Shown piece after piece: positions 1-12,770 of a stretch of 64,000 nucleotides of DNA. The position numbers were made by a program, and so were the translations under genes. The notes beneath the pieces are model-generated. The model ran no database searches and had not been told where the DNA came from. It was given only the letters and a program-made list of their open reading frames with translations. Source of the DNA: Mycogone perniciosa (taxonomy: Eukaryota > Ascomycota > Sordariomycetes > Hypocreales > Hypocreaceae); NCBI GenBank assembly GCA_025331125.1, contig JAOALB010000026.1, forward strand, positions 248,001 through 312,000, in the 5' to 3' direction. Within the stretch, counting starts at the first letter, position 1. Every line of letters starts with the position of its first letter.

Positions 1-3000
1 TGGTGATGATACTGTAGCTTCAAGCCTCAGCGCGCCTACCGAGCCAACCAGCGTTTACCATGTCATTCCAAGGAGCCACGGCTTATGCTTCAACGTTTCC
101 GATTTAGCCATAGCCATCACCATCCACACCCAGTCATCGCTCTCCTGTCAATACGAGTATCTCGTTTTCATGGGCCTACCCGTGGTCTTCTCCAGGGCCT
201 CTTCAGGGTTCTTTACAGGGTTCTCTACTCCCCGGCCCCTCTTCGCTCTCGCATCCATCCATGGTGCAAACAAGGGCTGCCTCCGGATGTTTAAGCCATC
301 GCAGGTCGATATTCCCAAAAGCAAGACAGATGCTCGCCATGAAACCGGCCCTGTTTCACTTGGACTCGGCCTTACCCCCCACAACGGAGCAGCTCCGAAA
401 AGCCTCCAGGAAGGGCTGGCCTAGCCTGTACAAGCAGGCCTCCCGATGGTACCCAAGAAGACCAACGCCCCTGTCCCATGCATGCCGAAAGGCTCCATTC
501 TCCGGCCAGCCACGAGTTTCCAAGACCAGACCCTTGTACCCCTGCATCGAAGGAAGACTCGAGATCTAGGAGAGGGAATGATCATCGCCACAGATGGTAT
601 GTTGTGGCGGCGAAAGTGGCTGGTGCCATTCTGTGCATTGAATGATCTTCCTGTTATTATTGCAGAGTAATACGGAGTACAGACGGAGTACTAGTAATAT
701 CTGCACGGACAAACAGGCAGTGCCCTTGAGGGTTCAGTCAGCCAAACATTATGGATAGGCTTTCTTCTCATATTAGGTGCACTACGATAGAAGGCTCGCT
801 CGACAATCACTACACTCGGAGGAGCCCGTTTACCACCATCGTACGCAAGGGCTTAGCAGGCAAGGTGCTATAGAAAGTCAAAGAGGGCATCGTGCAGTCA
901 AATAAGGGAACAAACAATGAGGTGGCGCACGCACTACCACAACGCCATTTGTTCTCTGGAGGCGGTCCTCTGGTGACAAGACAGGACAATACCTAAGGTG
1001 CCGTGTTTCCGACTTTCCTCAAACATTCCAGGTGCACTGAAAGTTTTTGATGGCGGCTGTTTCTCGTCTTGTCGACAAATCACCATTCCTCCGTATGGCC
1101 AGTTCTCCAATGGGGTGCAACCATCAAGAGCACAGCCAGTGACCCCTGACACCTACGGGTGCTATTGCATTGACTACTCGTACTAACGTACCGCGCCCCT
1201 GGCTTCAAGGTGCCTGGCATTGCGTTCTTTTTACACAGAGCTGATGGTGGCGAAGGACGGCGAGCGAATGGCACCCAGTCATATGGCGTTTCTTGGGGCG
1301 CTGACAATACCCAATAGCGGACAATCGTTGCATGTCCGACGCCTGGAATGGCTCGGCAAGCCGTGGCCAATTGTCGATGGAATTCCACAAGGAGGCAGCA
1401 TGACGTTTGTGGATCCGGTCAGCTCACTGGTCGCACTAGCATCGACCATCCTCCCTGGCCGTCGGGAGAAGCCCTTGAGCCCAAAGTGTCGGCACGGTCT
1501 CATTGGTGGCCAACGGCAATGAGACGCATAACTACGGAGCACGTATGGAAAACACGACGACGCCTCACCAAGTCCAGAACAGCACCGCTCGCTTACTGCT
1601 TGGCTCATCAACTTGCCACGCCCCATGCCGGGCTGATGCATCTTGGCCAGTGGACCGACAGGCTCAAGAATCAAGACAAACCCGCAAGCAGCACGATGTG
1701 GTCATCCCATGTAGGTACTTTGCAGCCTTGGGTTGATTGAAGATTTTACATGTTTGCTGTCCCACAGCGCTTCGTTATTAGTATCTACATCAGTTCACGG
1801 ACCACCATGGCGACCCGTGGGCCTCTCACAGACCCGATTGTTTCTACATACTTACCACATACCTACAGCAACATTCCTGCTTGTACTAGCCACACCCCAG
1901 CATCTAGCCTCTCAGTGCGCGGCGAACCAAAGAAGTAAGGTTACTCAGGTCAGGGGTTGACGGCGGACGCGAGCTGATGGTACATGTACACCGTCTGGGG
2001 TTTTTTGGATGGTAGTATCCGCTTTTGCCATGTCCCGTTAAGGCATGTCTTTGCGGCTCTGAAACGACAACTGTAGCCTATCAGTGGGTTGTCCACAACC
2101 CTCCCTTCGACAGCAACACCACGCTACTGGTCCACTGCCCTTCGAAACATTGGGGAATTTGGTTCATGGCGGAGTTTGACTGGATAGATTCCTTTTCCCC
2201 GACGAGTCTCTCCCCCCGTGGCTTCTCCCGCCACTGCCTAACATGCGTGCTTTGCGCATATCCCCGTCTGAACTCCATCCCCTGTTTTGCCAATGGCACC
2301 CACGCCATCGTCTGTTCTTGCATCTGTCTCTTCCTATCCTTGCTCCTTTTGTCTTAGTTGCCATCCATTCATGGCTGGGGGTTGTTTCCTTCCTATGGCC
2401 ACGCTTCGGAACGTGTTGTATAAGATGTCCGTTGAATCCCAACCTCGTCTGTGAGTTCTTTCTCTAGGCAACTCATTTAACAGTCCTTCCTTCAAAGTGG
2501 TTTGTCGTCAAGACACACACTCCTTCATTCTTCCACGAGGCTAGACCTTGTTTTCTTTCACTGTTCCATTACGCAGAGCGTTTTTCCAACATAGCCTGGT
2601 GCTTGTTTTCCATTCCTTGAGTGTCCAATAGTCAGGAACTACGATTTATCGATACTACACTGTGTGACTGCAACGAGACTACTTCTGTCACATCTCAACG
2701 CCTTCACTGTAAGTCTAGACAGCAAACTAAGCACTCTCACATATAACATACTGGAGCACTTCCTCCCGGTTCTTCACTAAGCACACATCCGTCTCATGTC
2801 CGCCAAAATCGTATCTTCATTCATATCAATTTCTGTTCTTAAACAGCCCTACCCAATATTGAAACAACGGACTAACACCAAGAGACTGTAGTCTCAGTAT
2901 CACAGTCCGATCCTTATCACGACGCTGCCTTTATTTCGTCTTGACGACTAAACGCTCCGCCTGCATACCCCCTGAATCTTTCGTCTGGTACGATTTTAGA

Positions 3001-3029
3001 TTCTTACAGTAACATCACTCTCATTCAAG
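1..3029. other. long non-coding region upstream of the LPMO gene
   Basis: No convincing gene is visible. Open frames of up to about 130 codons lie on both strands around 1279-1740, but none shows a recognisable domain or a splice pattern that links them. The last 500 bases before the LPMO start are rich in C and T and short of purines, which is usual for a fungal promoter and 5' leader. A TACGGAGTA motif lies at 671-679. A gene cut by the left edge cannot be excluded. Confidence 0.6.
671..692 (+). repeat. paired TACGGAGTA-type intergenic motif
   Basis: TACGGAGTAC (671-680) is followed after three bases by CGGAGTACT. Two copies in the same orientation make this a direct rather than inverted pair, and the leftmost example of the family in the window. 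Confidence 0.8.
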
Positions 3030-4244
3030 ATGTTCTCCAAGCTTTTCACCATCGCCGGCCTGGTCATGGTTGCCAACGCCCACATGAAGATGTCTAGCCC
3101 TGTCCCTTACGGCCGATCGGATCTCCAAAACAGCCCCTTGCTAGCGGACGGTTCCGACTTCCCATGCAAGCAGCGATCAAATGTCTACAATGTTGAGGGC
3201 GCCAGCAACATATACGCACAGGGAAGCACTCAGCAACTTGCTTTCATTGGCCAGGCCGTCCATGGTGGAGGTTCTTGCCAGGTTTCTGTCGCTACCGATC
3301 TCCAGCCTAACAAGAACTCTGTCTGGAAGGTCATCAAGTCTATTGAAGGCGGATGCCCTGCCAAGGGCCAGGCGGGTAACATGGGTGATAATGCCGACGC
3401 CGAAGCCCCATTCAAGTATGATTTCACTGTCCCGAAGGAGCTTTCCGCTGGTAACTATACCATTGCGTGGACCTGGTTCAACAAAGTTGGCAACCGAGAG
3501 ATGTACATGAACTGTGGCCCTCTTACCGTCACTGGTTCTGCTGGCTCTCAGGGTTTCCTGAACACTTTGCCCAACATGTTCGTCGCGAACGTCAACAATG
3601 GTTGCGAAGTCCCAAGCGGCATGGATCTCCTATTCCCCGATCCTGGCAAGGACGTCGACCGGTTCAATGGTGCCACCTCGGTTTTTGCTGGACCTAGTTC
3701 TACTGCCTCTCCTGGTTGTCCTACGAATATCGCGACAAATCAGCCCACGTACGCCCAGCCTACGGGTAGTCAAGTTACTCGGGCGCCTGCGAGCTCTGCG
3801 ACCCCGTCTATTCCCGGCGGCGTTTTCATCACTGCACCTCCCAACAAACCTGCCCCTACTCAGCCTGCCCAGACTCCACAACCCTCTACCACCTCCGCTC
3901 CCGTTTCCTCTGCTCCCGTTTCCTCCGCTCCTGTTTCCTCTGCTCCGGTCGCTTCCTCGCCCGCTGCATCTCAGGCACCGGCTCCCTCGAGCGCTCCTGC
4001 CCCAGCTCCCGGCTCCGGCTCCGGCTCCAGTGGTGCATTTGCTGCCGGAACTGCTTGCTCTCCCGAGGGTCAGTGGAACTGCGTTGGCGGAACCAAGTTC
4101 CAGCGATGTGCTAGTGGCACTTGGTCCTCGACTATGTCACTCGCCAATGGGCTGAAGTGCACTGCTGGTCAGTCATCCGATCTCAGGATGGCTTCCAACA
4201 AGGTCAAGCGCTCCATGCGCCGCGTCCAGCGCATTCGTGCCTAA
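3030..4244 (+). CDS. secreted AA11 lytic polysaccharide monooxygenase with C-terminal X278-like module
   Basis: This is a 404-residue intronless gene for a secreted copper enzyme that oxidatively cleaves chitin. Residues 1-17 form a signal peptide ending in ANA, so the mature protein starts with His18, the first ligand of the copper histidine brace. His78, in a VHGGGSC context, is the second ligand, and Tyr159 in REMYMNC fits the axial tyrosine. Cysteines at 46, 83 and 109 are placed as in AA11 enzymes. The catalytic domain ends near residue 235. It is followed by a Ser/Pro/Ala linker with PVSSA repeats (about 290-310) and a cysteine-containing module at about 340-390 (ACSPEGQWNC start) that resembles the X278 module attached to many AA11 proteins. 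The sequence after the module is basic. The family assignment rests on motifs. Chitin as substrate is family knowledge, not shown here. Confidence 0.93.
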   Translation: MFSKLFTIAGLVMVANAHMKMSSPVPYGRSDLQNSPLLADGSDFPCKQRSNVYNVEGASNIYAQGSTQQLAFIGQAVHGGGSCQVSVATDLQPNKNSVWKVIKSIEGGCPAKGQAGNMGDNADAEAPFKYDFTVPKELSAGNYTIAWTWFNKVGNREMYMNCGPLTVTGSAGSQGFLNTLPNMFVANVNNGCEVPSGMDLLFPDPGKDVDRFNGATSVFAGPSSTASPGCPTNIATNQPTYAQPTGSQVTRAPASSATPSIPGGVFITAPPNKPAPTQPAQTPQPSTTSAPVSSAPVSSAPVSSAPVASSPAASQAPAPSSAPAPAPGSGSGSSGAFAAGTACSPEGQWNCVGGTKFQRCASGTWSSTMSLANGLKCTAGQSSDLRMASNKVKRSMRRVQRIRA

Positions 4245-4742
4245 GCTAGTTACGCAGAAGCTCCTTCAAAGGGAACATGATGTGATGACCTAAACTCTCT
4301 CTTTTTTTTCCTTTCCTTTTGAGTACAGGGGACTCCGAAGTTGGATAGAGTGTGGCACGTGGGCAATCCCTACGATGGGAACACCTTTCCTTGGTTATGT
4401 ACATACTTATCTTGTTGCCTTCTCTGATACCTGTATTTGTACTATCATTATGGGACCAATTCTTGCCCATCAAAATACACATGGCCGATTTTGAATCACA
4501 AGTCGTTTCTTGCCTTATTCGTGAAGATGAACACCCACCGTTTTTTGTGCCCTTCAAGCTTCATCCATACAATCTCTCAAGTACAGCTCTCTGATTCTAG
4601 AATGCCTAATCGCACGTGGGCTTTCAAAGTCAATATTTGTCGCGTGATGGTGTAGAAAACCATTGATGAATAAAAGTATCCTAAAGCCACTAAAGTCAGT
4701 TCACTAATAATATTTCCCGAACGCCCTTTCTAGCCAAGATCG
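4245..4742. other. convergent 3' intergenic region
   Basis: This 498-base stretch lies between two converging genes and should hold both 3' UTRs. It is T-rich directly after the LPMO stop and A-rich toward the DUF3433 gene, with an AATAAA-like word near 4670. No open frame with coding character was seen. Confidence 0.6.
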
Positions 4743-7700
4743 CTATAACCACGTCCCACTCCGAACAGATGGCACGGTCTTCCTCCTCTTCCTTAACCGG
4801 TTAAACAAACTCGAAATCAGAGGCTTCTCCTCCCGCAGCGAAGCCGGGTCAATGAGTACAACGTAAGGATCCTTCTCAATACCCAAATGAACTTTCTGAT
4901 CTGTGCCAATAAACCTCCCAAAACTAATGGTCCGTTCTTCCTTTAACGATTCTGCTTCATCCTTCCTGAGAAGACGACTAGACGCGACGAATGCGAGAAT
5001 GGAGCCGATGGTGGTTGGCATGCGCGGTAGATTGAAGACGATGGCTCGTGAGTAGAAAATAATAGCCATGGCGACGTTTAAGCCCAGCACTGTCATTGTG
5101 ATGATGAATGCCAGCTTGTCCATGAATATCCTCGTCTCCCCCACGAGTTTCTGCCCAACGACCACTGCATTCCGGTCTCCAGGTTCGAAAAGATGTTGAT
5201 TAAGACTGAGTAGAAGCACGAAAACCCGTTGATAAATATCCTCAATCGTGGGAATCAGATCCTCTGGGTTCGGTACTGGCTTGTTCGGATCCAATGCATC
5301 CCCTGACTTGGTAGATATGAGGAGAAGATAGCCCATCCAATCTTGCGATAAGGTATCATTATGCCACCGTAGTCCAAACATACCGAACAAAGAATTTTGG
5401 TGTGTCACCATAGCGGCTGTATGAAACTTCGAATCGGCGTAATCCAAATCTGAAGAAATATCACTCGTTCTCTCATATGAAAGCACATAGCCCAGGGGGT
5501 CATATCGCACATTAAACATGGCCGTTTGGAAAACCGGTCGACATATGGCGAAGCTCGCCTCGACAGTGGCGTTCATGTCCCGGCCAGACGGAGTTCGACC
5601 CCATCCCACTGTCAAAGCTGTACCACAACTATTATCTAATGTAGATTCAGGATTAACTCGTTCGCCGTATTCGATTGCAGATGGTCCTTCGGGACGTGTG
5701 AATGTGCTGGTTCGCATCCTCATTTTGCCGATCTCAGCAAGATCCCCGCATGTATCACCGAGAGAGGTCGACATATTGACTGGTACGATGGAACGCGGCA
5801 CAGATGTGCAGTTGGCACTGACACCAAATCCTCGCGTATTCACAACATAACTGTTAGTACTGTTGTCGCTTTCCCGTTTGTTGGTTATGTAAGGCTGAAA
5901 AAAGTACTTAGTTGACGTCCAGGGAGGCAACGGCGTTCCGGATGAGATATTGGCCATCGTAATGTACATTGGATCTTGATACATAGCTGAGGTCAGTAGC
6001 CTTGTCCCAAGATAACTCTGAAAGTCAACAACTGATTGGTTATCAAATCGTGGCGCAATCGTTGGGCTGAACTCTTCTGTATAGGTCGCTATCGTCTGAT
6101 TCTCGTTGAAGAGCGCACCAAGACCCACTGCAAGAACGTTCGAAAGTAAAGCGATGATGCAAATCATAGTCAGTAAAAAGTGTCGAGATTTGATTGCCCT
6201 CCAGATGACGAGTTGAGGGGGGAGAGATGTATAAGTAGTATCGATGGACTCGGAAGGTTTACTCCTCCCCTTCGATAGAACGTTGAATGGCTGCAGCAGA
6301 CAGAGAAACCTATTAAGCACAATCCAGAAAGGCTCGGTAAGAGTCGCAAAAATGGTGGGGAGGTAGTTCTCGAGAAGTTGCAGAACTTCAAAGTTCTGTG
6401 TGGGCCGTATGAGACCTACACACTTATTAGACAACTGCTCTGTATACCAACTTCTGCCCGCATAATCGTCACACCTTTTTGCTTGTCATCTTGCCACTTC
6501 AGATACGTAAGTCCAATGATAGCACCCATCTGAAATGATCCGAATAAGAATCCCATTTCACGACGTAGAAAAGTCGGCCGAATAGGCTCATAGTAACCCA
6601 TTTGTGCATCCAGTTTCCGCTCGGCCTGAACCGGCGTCTCTTCGGTGATTCTCTCAATAAATACACCTTCGTCCTCGAGACCGTGGTTGCGCGAAAGTCG
6701 AAACTTATCATTGCGAAATAGCTCTGATAGAGAGTCCGCATCGGCGTTGTCGACAGAGCGGAAGACATGGTTGAGATCTGGACCGTGCCGGAAAATTTCG
6801 ACAAGCCTCGAAATAGAGGATGGATTGGCGAGTAGATTATTAGCAGACGTTTGGCAGAGCCACAAGAGTATAATGGTAGATATGGCCACAACAAGAAGAA
6901 AGGTCTCGACGAGGGCCGAAAATAATCGACTGACAAGGATTCCGCTAAGTGGGTACGTTGAGGTCGCAGTGTGGTTGGAGAAGTTCGTTTCATTGACTAG
7001 CAAGCGATTGACAGCTACAGAGAAAAGATATTGATGTGCGTGATTGAACGCCTCGCGAAGCACCTTTGGGTCTGCGTAACGACCAGCCGGCTCGTTGTGT
7101 CCAGCAAGGGCATAACCAACCATGTTGGAAACTGGATTAGTCAGATTGGTTCTGTCGAGTCGAGGATGTTTCTCAATGACTTGGTTGAATGGGAAATCTC
7201 GCTTTGTGATTTCTTGGGTTATTCCGTTCACAATCAGGTATTCAAAGGCGGTTGAATTGAACTCCTTGTCGGATAGGGGCTCTCTTGGGGAGACTGGCGT
7301 GATTGATACATCATGTGGTATCAGGCTTTCGGCTGCAACAGAGACGGAGACTTCTTGTTTGTAGTAGTATGGTTGGCAAAATAATGCTGTAATATCGACT
7401 TCTGGAAGCTGTTGGTTTGAGACACGTACCCTTCTCGCCCAAATCGCAAGAAACTGATGAGTTGAGTTCGTGGTACGGGGGCAATCTGGACCACCCAAAT
7501 TAAAATCCGAGTATGCATCCGAATTATACCCTATATACAACATGGTGAAATTGTTGGATGGGTTGATGATGATGCTGCTGGCATTGCAGCCTTGGCCGTT
7601 CAGGAAGCTGAAGTCGGTCCGGGTCGGTCCGTTGCGAGAGAACGTTGCTGGCCAACAGTCAAGCTCAGTTGTCAGTTTAGTTGTGGTAGCTGTCCAGTTC

Positions 7701-8629
7701 GTCTGTGGTCTAGCATGAGTCGGATCATTATCGACGTAGAATGGGAGCGTCGCGTAGTCGGCCGCCATGAAAGGCGGGAAAGGCTGGCCGAGCCATCCAA
7801 TGGAGTATCCTGTGTTGAGTATCTCATTGCTCAGAAGGGCTTTTTGCGCCGATAAGGGAGCAAGTTTTGACCTAGTCCCAATTACCACAGGCTCCGTACG
7901 GTTAACAACACCTGTTCCGAGCATCGAGGTCTGTAATGGAGTAATGACCCAAAAGACTATCACCATCACCGTCCCAGACAAGAATACTGGCCAGTGCCTA
8001 TAAACATGAGATTATTGGCCTTCATTTAATGGTGCAAGAGTTCTTACCTTCTTTTGGCTGCTTTGAACGGCACAAACGCAACAAAATCATAGGGATATTC
8101 GAGGAACATGGAGTTCTCGGCCGTTGCTCCAGATGGTTTCGACAACTCGAACCACGGCTGCATTCGTTTGACGTCCAGATCGACCCAGCTCCAAATAAGA
8201 CTATAAACAACCGCAACAATATTGGGGCCGTAGAGGTAACTCAGCATCGCATACTGGGGGATGTCGTCCTGTGATGGCGACAATGCAAGGCCACCCTGGG
8301 CCTTGCTCGCTTGAGCAAGCAATTCAACCGATACTGCCATCACAATAGATATGGCAGCAATAGCCACCAGAATAGGAGTGGTCATCGAAAGGGGCTTCCA
8401 TCCATGGCGAATACCTACAAGTTGTTAGCTTGCCCTCTCTCCACACTGTGAACGTAGTTTTCAAGTCACCATTGTTGATCCGTAAGCGTTCCGTTAGTCG
8501 TGATATCCAATTGAGTCGTTTGCCCGCAACGTCATCTTTCTTCATGGACCTTTGAAGAGGCCACGATTGCCTGGTTTCCACCGAGGCATTGGAGGGCATC
8601 AGAGGATCGAGATCGGGACGAGATTCCAT
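4743..8629 (-). CDS. DUF3433-family multi-pass membrane protein, 1,240 aa, four exons
   Basis: The model joins 8629-8470, 8414-8048, 7997-6475 and 6415-4743. The introns are 55, 50 and 59 bp with GT-AG ends, and the phases close to a 1,240-residue protein. It carries the fungal DUF3433 signature: GWKP before the first membrane span (about residues 58-61), then a YPYDFVAFVPFKAAKRRHW block shortly before another span. The pattern of a membrane segment, a long N-glycosylation-rich loop and another membrane segment is repeated in the second half, so the protein appears to be a tandem DUF3433 duplication. The loops contain many N-x-S/T sites and paired cysteines, which suggests they face the lumen or outside. 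A basic cytoplasmic tail ends at the TAG at 4743. Molecular function is unknown. Homologues in some fungal annotations carry an unrelated enzyme name that this sequence does not support. Confidence 0.88.
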
Positions 8630-10408
8630 GATCCTCCACGGATTCACGTCATCAAATAAATTATACAATCATCAATAGCAAACTGAAGAAAATAATTGCA
8701 GATAAAACACAACGAAAAAGCAAACAAAACACACAACACCGTGACGTGAGAACAGAGGATGAAGGTAAAGGAGCAACAACCTCCACGAAAACGGATCCCG
8801 CTCGTATAAGAGACTACTCTTAACGTTCTCACGCGAGCAAGGGTGTTCGACAACATGACTCTAGCGACCAACATCACCAAGCCCACGCTGCTTAACAGAA
8901 CTCCCACTCATTTCAGGTGACACCGCGTTAAGGCACTGCCTTGCGGGAGTGTTGGTTGTGTAACCGAGCATGGCGGTGTCCGCAAACCCGCATGTCATGA
9001 AACGTAGCGTCCACTTCATAGAGCTGTAAGCGCTTTCCCGCTGGCATCGGCCAATGTCGTGGCTCCATCCGAGGTGCGTTTGTGTATGATCACTTGATTT
9101 AGATTTAGCCGCGCAACCCTTTCACTTGAGAGGATTCAGCCCATGCGGAGTACTTCGTACGAAGCGGCCCAATACAACATTCGCCATGTCGAAGCATAAA
9201 TGTCTTTGTCTTCAATGACCAAACTCAAGTCAGGATTGAATCCAAAGGACTATTAATCGTGGACAAATTCTTGAAAAGATGAACAGGGGAAAAGGAGCAG
9301 TGGTGCAAGAGTGGTAGTATTAGGTAGCATCTACTAATTCTGGCGCAAGGCTCCTAAGATTAGCACCGGCGGCTATTTACTGGACTTCCCGAGCCGCTGC
9401 ATTTTTACTGGTTCTTCCCCAAGTCAATTACACAGACCACACAGTGGGACAAATGTACTGTTGTACTATGTCGAATCGTGCCACGACTGGCATCTCAGCC
9501 ACACACCATTCATAAGAATCACCACAATGTCAAGTCTGCCTCGTGTATTATGCTGCACATCTCATCTCTCAATAGCCCATACGGAATACACTGCATGTGC
9601 ACCCTAAACGATATTGATGCATGCTACCGACGACAAAGGAGTATAGCCAATTACTAATTTGCCATTGTTACTCAACTTCTTATAGGGTAACAGATATTAT
9701 TTGGGACAACACTCCAATAAGATCACTTATTTCTCCTGACTGCTAAAGCCGGGTTGGATGGGGTTTGGGCCATTTTCCCTGTTGCTCTCAAGGGTGATTC
9801 CTTTTCTTCTGATCCTTCCGGGCTCCGGGCTATGTTCACCCCAACGACACACCACCTATTCAGCTCGGGAGCCGTTCGGACAGTATTCAAAAATATTCCT
9901 CTCCTATATTTCTTAGCTAATCATGGTAAGTCTCTTTCGACCCCAGTTGACTGGTACGCAACCCCAGAATAAGAAGCTCGTTTATAATGATACAAAAAAG
10001 TACACTCCCTACCATTACGGCCGCCCATCGACGGGCCTCATCATCTGAATGTACCAAGCACCATCGGAGAGGTCTCTGCTTCCTAGCACTTGGTGTAGAA
10101 GAGACCAAACAAAGCCGAATGAAACTGTATGCTAATCCTCGAGCCACTATAATCCCTCCCAAGTGCCGTTCATCTCTCAAATAATAGAAAGGTAGAAGAA
10201 GACGGAATAAAAAAGGACCAAAAAAAGAATATGACAAGTTCCAATGGTTGTCATGACGCCGCCAACGCCCAAAAGTGTTTTTAAGTAGGTATAAGTGTGC
10301 AAGGGCCGCATCGTCAGTGGCCTCTTTCACCAAAAAACTTCAAGTCATGCCATCGTGGTGTATGTATATCAACTCCGTGTTTTGGTTTGCCTGGATCGTC
10401 ATCTGGTC
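8630..10408. other. intergenic region, DUF3433 promoter and KNR4 3' side
   Basis: This 1.8 kb stretch has no supportable gene. It should contain the DUF3433 promoter at its left end and the KNR4 3' UTR at its right end. An overlapping motif pair, CGGAGTACTTCGTACGAAG, lies at 9146-9164. Open frames on either strand are below about 140 codons and have no recognisable features. Confidence 0.55.
9145..9164. repeat. TACGRAGTA-type inverted motif pair
   Basis: The stretch reads GCGGAGTACTTCGTACGAAG. It contains TACTTCGTA and, on the other strand, its partner half site, forming overlapping short inverted repeats in the DUF3433-KNR4 gap. Confidence 0.8.
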
Positions 10409-12090
10409 TTAAATCTCGATCGTCTTCATCGCACCGTCTACGACCGCGGGTTGTTTTCCATTCATCGTTGGCGTTTCGTTCTCTTTGCCCTTTTCTTTGA
10501 GTAGGTCTGAGTTTGAGCGGTCTAGTATCGACACGGCAGGTGCTTTACCGTCTTCGCTTTGTCGTGGGCTATCTACCTCCACATCAACCAATGTCGAGGG
10601 CTCAATTATCGCATCGGCAAGTTCTGGTATAACTGTCTCCTCTGTTACCCTACTCAGAAGAGGGGCCTTGCCATGGCCAGTTCGCATGGGACTCGCCAGA
10701 GGCGAGCCGCTAAGCCGCTGCATCGTTCGACCACGAACATCACCATTGGGCTCCACGGGGCTGGCATATGGTGAGGCAGAGCGGGATCCCAGGGGAGAGT
10801 TGTTCTTCGATGGGCCTTGTGATCGGCGTCTGGCAGCCCGCCGTCCGTACTTCTGATCCATCCTCCACCGCAGAATATTGAAATAGGACGGCTCAACTCG
10901 CGTCTCCTTAAACTCTCGCAGCTTGAGCTCGTTGGTGTCTTCGTCCACGAACCACTTTCCACTGTTGAGATCGTCGGCAACCATGGCGAGAAATGCAGCC
11001 CAAGAGCGAGCTACCACGTATTTCGTATCGTAATCCCGACCAAACAAAACAATCTGACCATATCGTCCAGCCGGTCCAGGTGATACATCGACTGCCAAGT
11101 TGTTGCCACCCCAGTCACGAACGAGAGGAATCCAGGCCGGGTGAGCATATGCCTTTTGAACCGCGTTGGGAGGGATAGAGTCCTGCCTGGCTATGAGGTT
11201 CTGCCGCCACTCGCCTGGTGCATTGGATGATGAAGATGACGAAGGCCGCTGCTTGGAAGAAGATGCCTCACTGCTGCCTGCAGTGGTTCTTGACGGGGTT
11301 GGTGGCTTGGCGGCTGCCATTTCCAACAGGTATTGGTGGTTCACCTTTCTCCATGTTTCCCACTCCTGCACCAATTCCTCGCAGTCCAGCAACATTGAAC
11401 CGAAGATGATACCTGTTGGCAGTCCACCACGTTCTTGGCCATCGTGAACCATTAATGACTCCCGAACGTCTTGGGGCAGCGAGCAATCTAACTGATGTTC
11501 CAGGTCATTGAGATCATTAACAGTGGCGCCCTCACCAAGCTGATCGAACAGCTCAGGGTAGTTGTCCTCCGCCCAAGCATCTATCCGTCTCCAGGAATGG
11601 CGAACGGGTGGTGGTGGTGGGAGACCATCCTGGAAAGATTGCATCGGCACATCTCCTGAAGATTGAACTTCGAAGCCATCCTTGCTTGCGTTGACCGATC
11701 GTAGACCGGGCGAGTACGGTCGGGAAGGACCAGTTACGGGCGAGTGTGATGCGCCAGTCTCATCGAAGTACGGCGTGCTGACATCAGCTCGAGAATCGGA
11801 GGCGGTCGCAACACCGGTGAGGATACTGTGTCGACCGTTTTCAAGGGGAACATGACGTCCTGTTCGATGGGGAGAGTCGAATGAAGAATCTAATCACTCA
11901 GTTTTTAGCAACCGCGGTATCGAGAGAGCACTGGTCGGGTGGGTGATGAAAGGCTTACGTCGATCATTGCTGGTCATAGTATGCCAGAAGGAGCGTAGGG
12001 CGGAACCGAATCTGTATGTACAGTCAGACGGTTAGCCATTGTCGTGTTAGATTCCCATTGAGATGCAAATTGAACTCACACGTTCGCCAT
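10409..12090 (-). CDS. KNR4: KNR4/SMI1 cell-wall assembly regulator, 514 aa, three exons
   Basis: The model joins 12090-12080, 12011-11959 and 11889-10409 and gives 514 residues. The first exon is 11 nt (ATG GCG AAC GT) with a GTGAGT donor. The SMI1/KNR4 domain spans roughly residues 135-335. Diagnostic blocks are a LNDLEHQLDCSLPQDVRES helix, HDGQERGGLPTGIIFG and, further on, RDWGGNNLAVDVSPGPAGR followed by GQIVLFGRDYDTKYVVA. Both termini are Ser/Pro-rich and look disordered, as in the yeast protein. In yeast Knr4 links the cell-integrity MAP kinase Slt2 and calcineurin to cell-wall synthesis and is intrinsically disordered outside the core. A similar coordinating role is inferred here. SSD1, another wall-integrity factor, lies in the same window but 35 kb away. 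Confidence 0.92.
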
Positions 12091-12746
12091 GGTGAATTGC
12101 TGCGAGCGGGCTCCTGGCCTAGATTCGCGATGCAGCGGTAATGAATGAATGTGTGGTGTTGCGGGACGCAAATAATAAAATAAGGGGGCTTTTGTTGGCG
12201 CGTAATAACAGGGCCGACTTCCCGTACTAGTCGCTTGTTCAGTCAAACAACAACAGCACGACTACTGAACTGAAACGGGGTGCGCAACGACCAGCAGGCG
12301 TCTTGGGCAAGAAAAAAAAAAGAGCTGCTGATAGAGCAGCAGTATTGGGAGCGGTATGGCGGAGAGAGGGATCGTGGAATCTAAGCCTGCAGGGTTTTAA
12401 AGCGGATCGAGAGACCGAGGCGTAAATGTCAATAGTCGACAGGGCCCCTTCTGAAGTGTCGTGAGATGAGGGAAGCTTCCAAAAAAGGAACGCGGTTTGG
12501 AGCGTGGCGGCGGGCGGCGTCTGCGCTTTTGCTGACTACAGTGGCCACAGACGCAAGCGATGGGCGAATGAGAAGCCCCGAAGGCGTTATTTTCCTGTTT
12601 CCCCTTTGTTGTGCCTCCGTCCAGTTGTGGATGCGAGCGAATGGAATGGGGATCTCTCTTCAGGGTCTGTCGTGGTTGAGCTGCGAGCGCTGGGGGGAGT
12701 TCAAGGAGTTCACATATGCATGCTTCGGTTCCGAGGTCTGGGGCTA

Positions 12747-12770
12747 GGTCTGGGTCTGGGTCTGGGTCTT
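12747..12770 (+). repeat. GGTCTG hexanucleotide tandem repeat, about four copies
   Basis: Three perfect copies of GGTCTG plus a fourth ending GGTCTT lie in non-coding DNA upstream of KNR4. It resembles a telomere-type repeat only superficially, since the TTAGGG unit is not present. Confidence 0.9.

Noticed and set aside
3598..4155. 185-codon plus frame inside the LPMO linker region
   Set aside because: It overlaps the real LPMO in another frame. Its Pro/Leu-rich product follows from the Ser/Pro/Ala repeats of the linker.
12747..12770. Possible telomeric or subtelomeric tract
   Set aside because: The unit is GGTCTG, only four copies, internal to the window and flanked by ordinary genes; fungal telomeres use TTAGGG.
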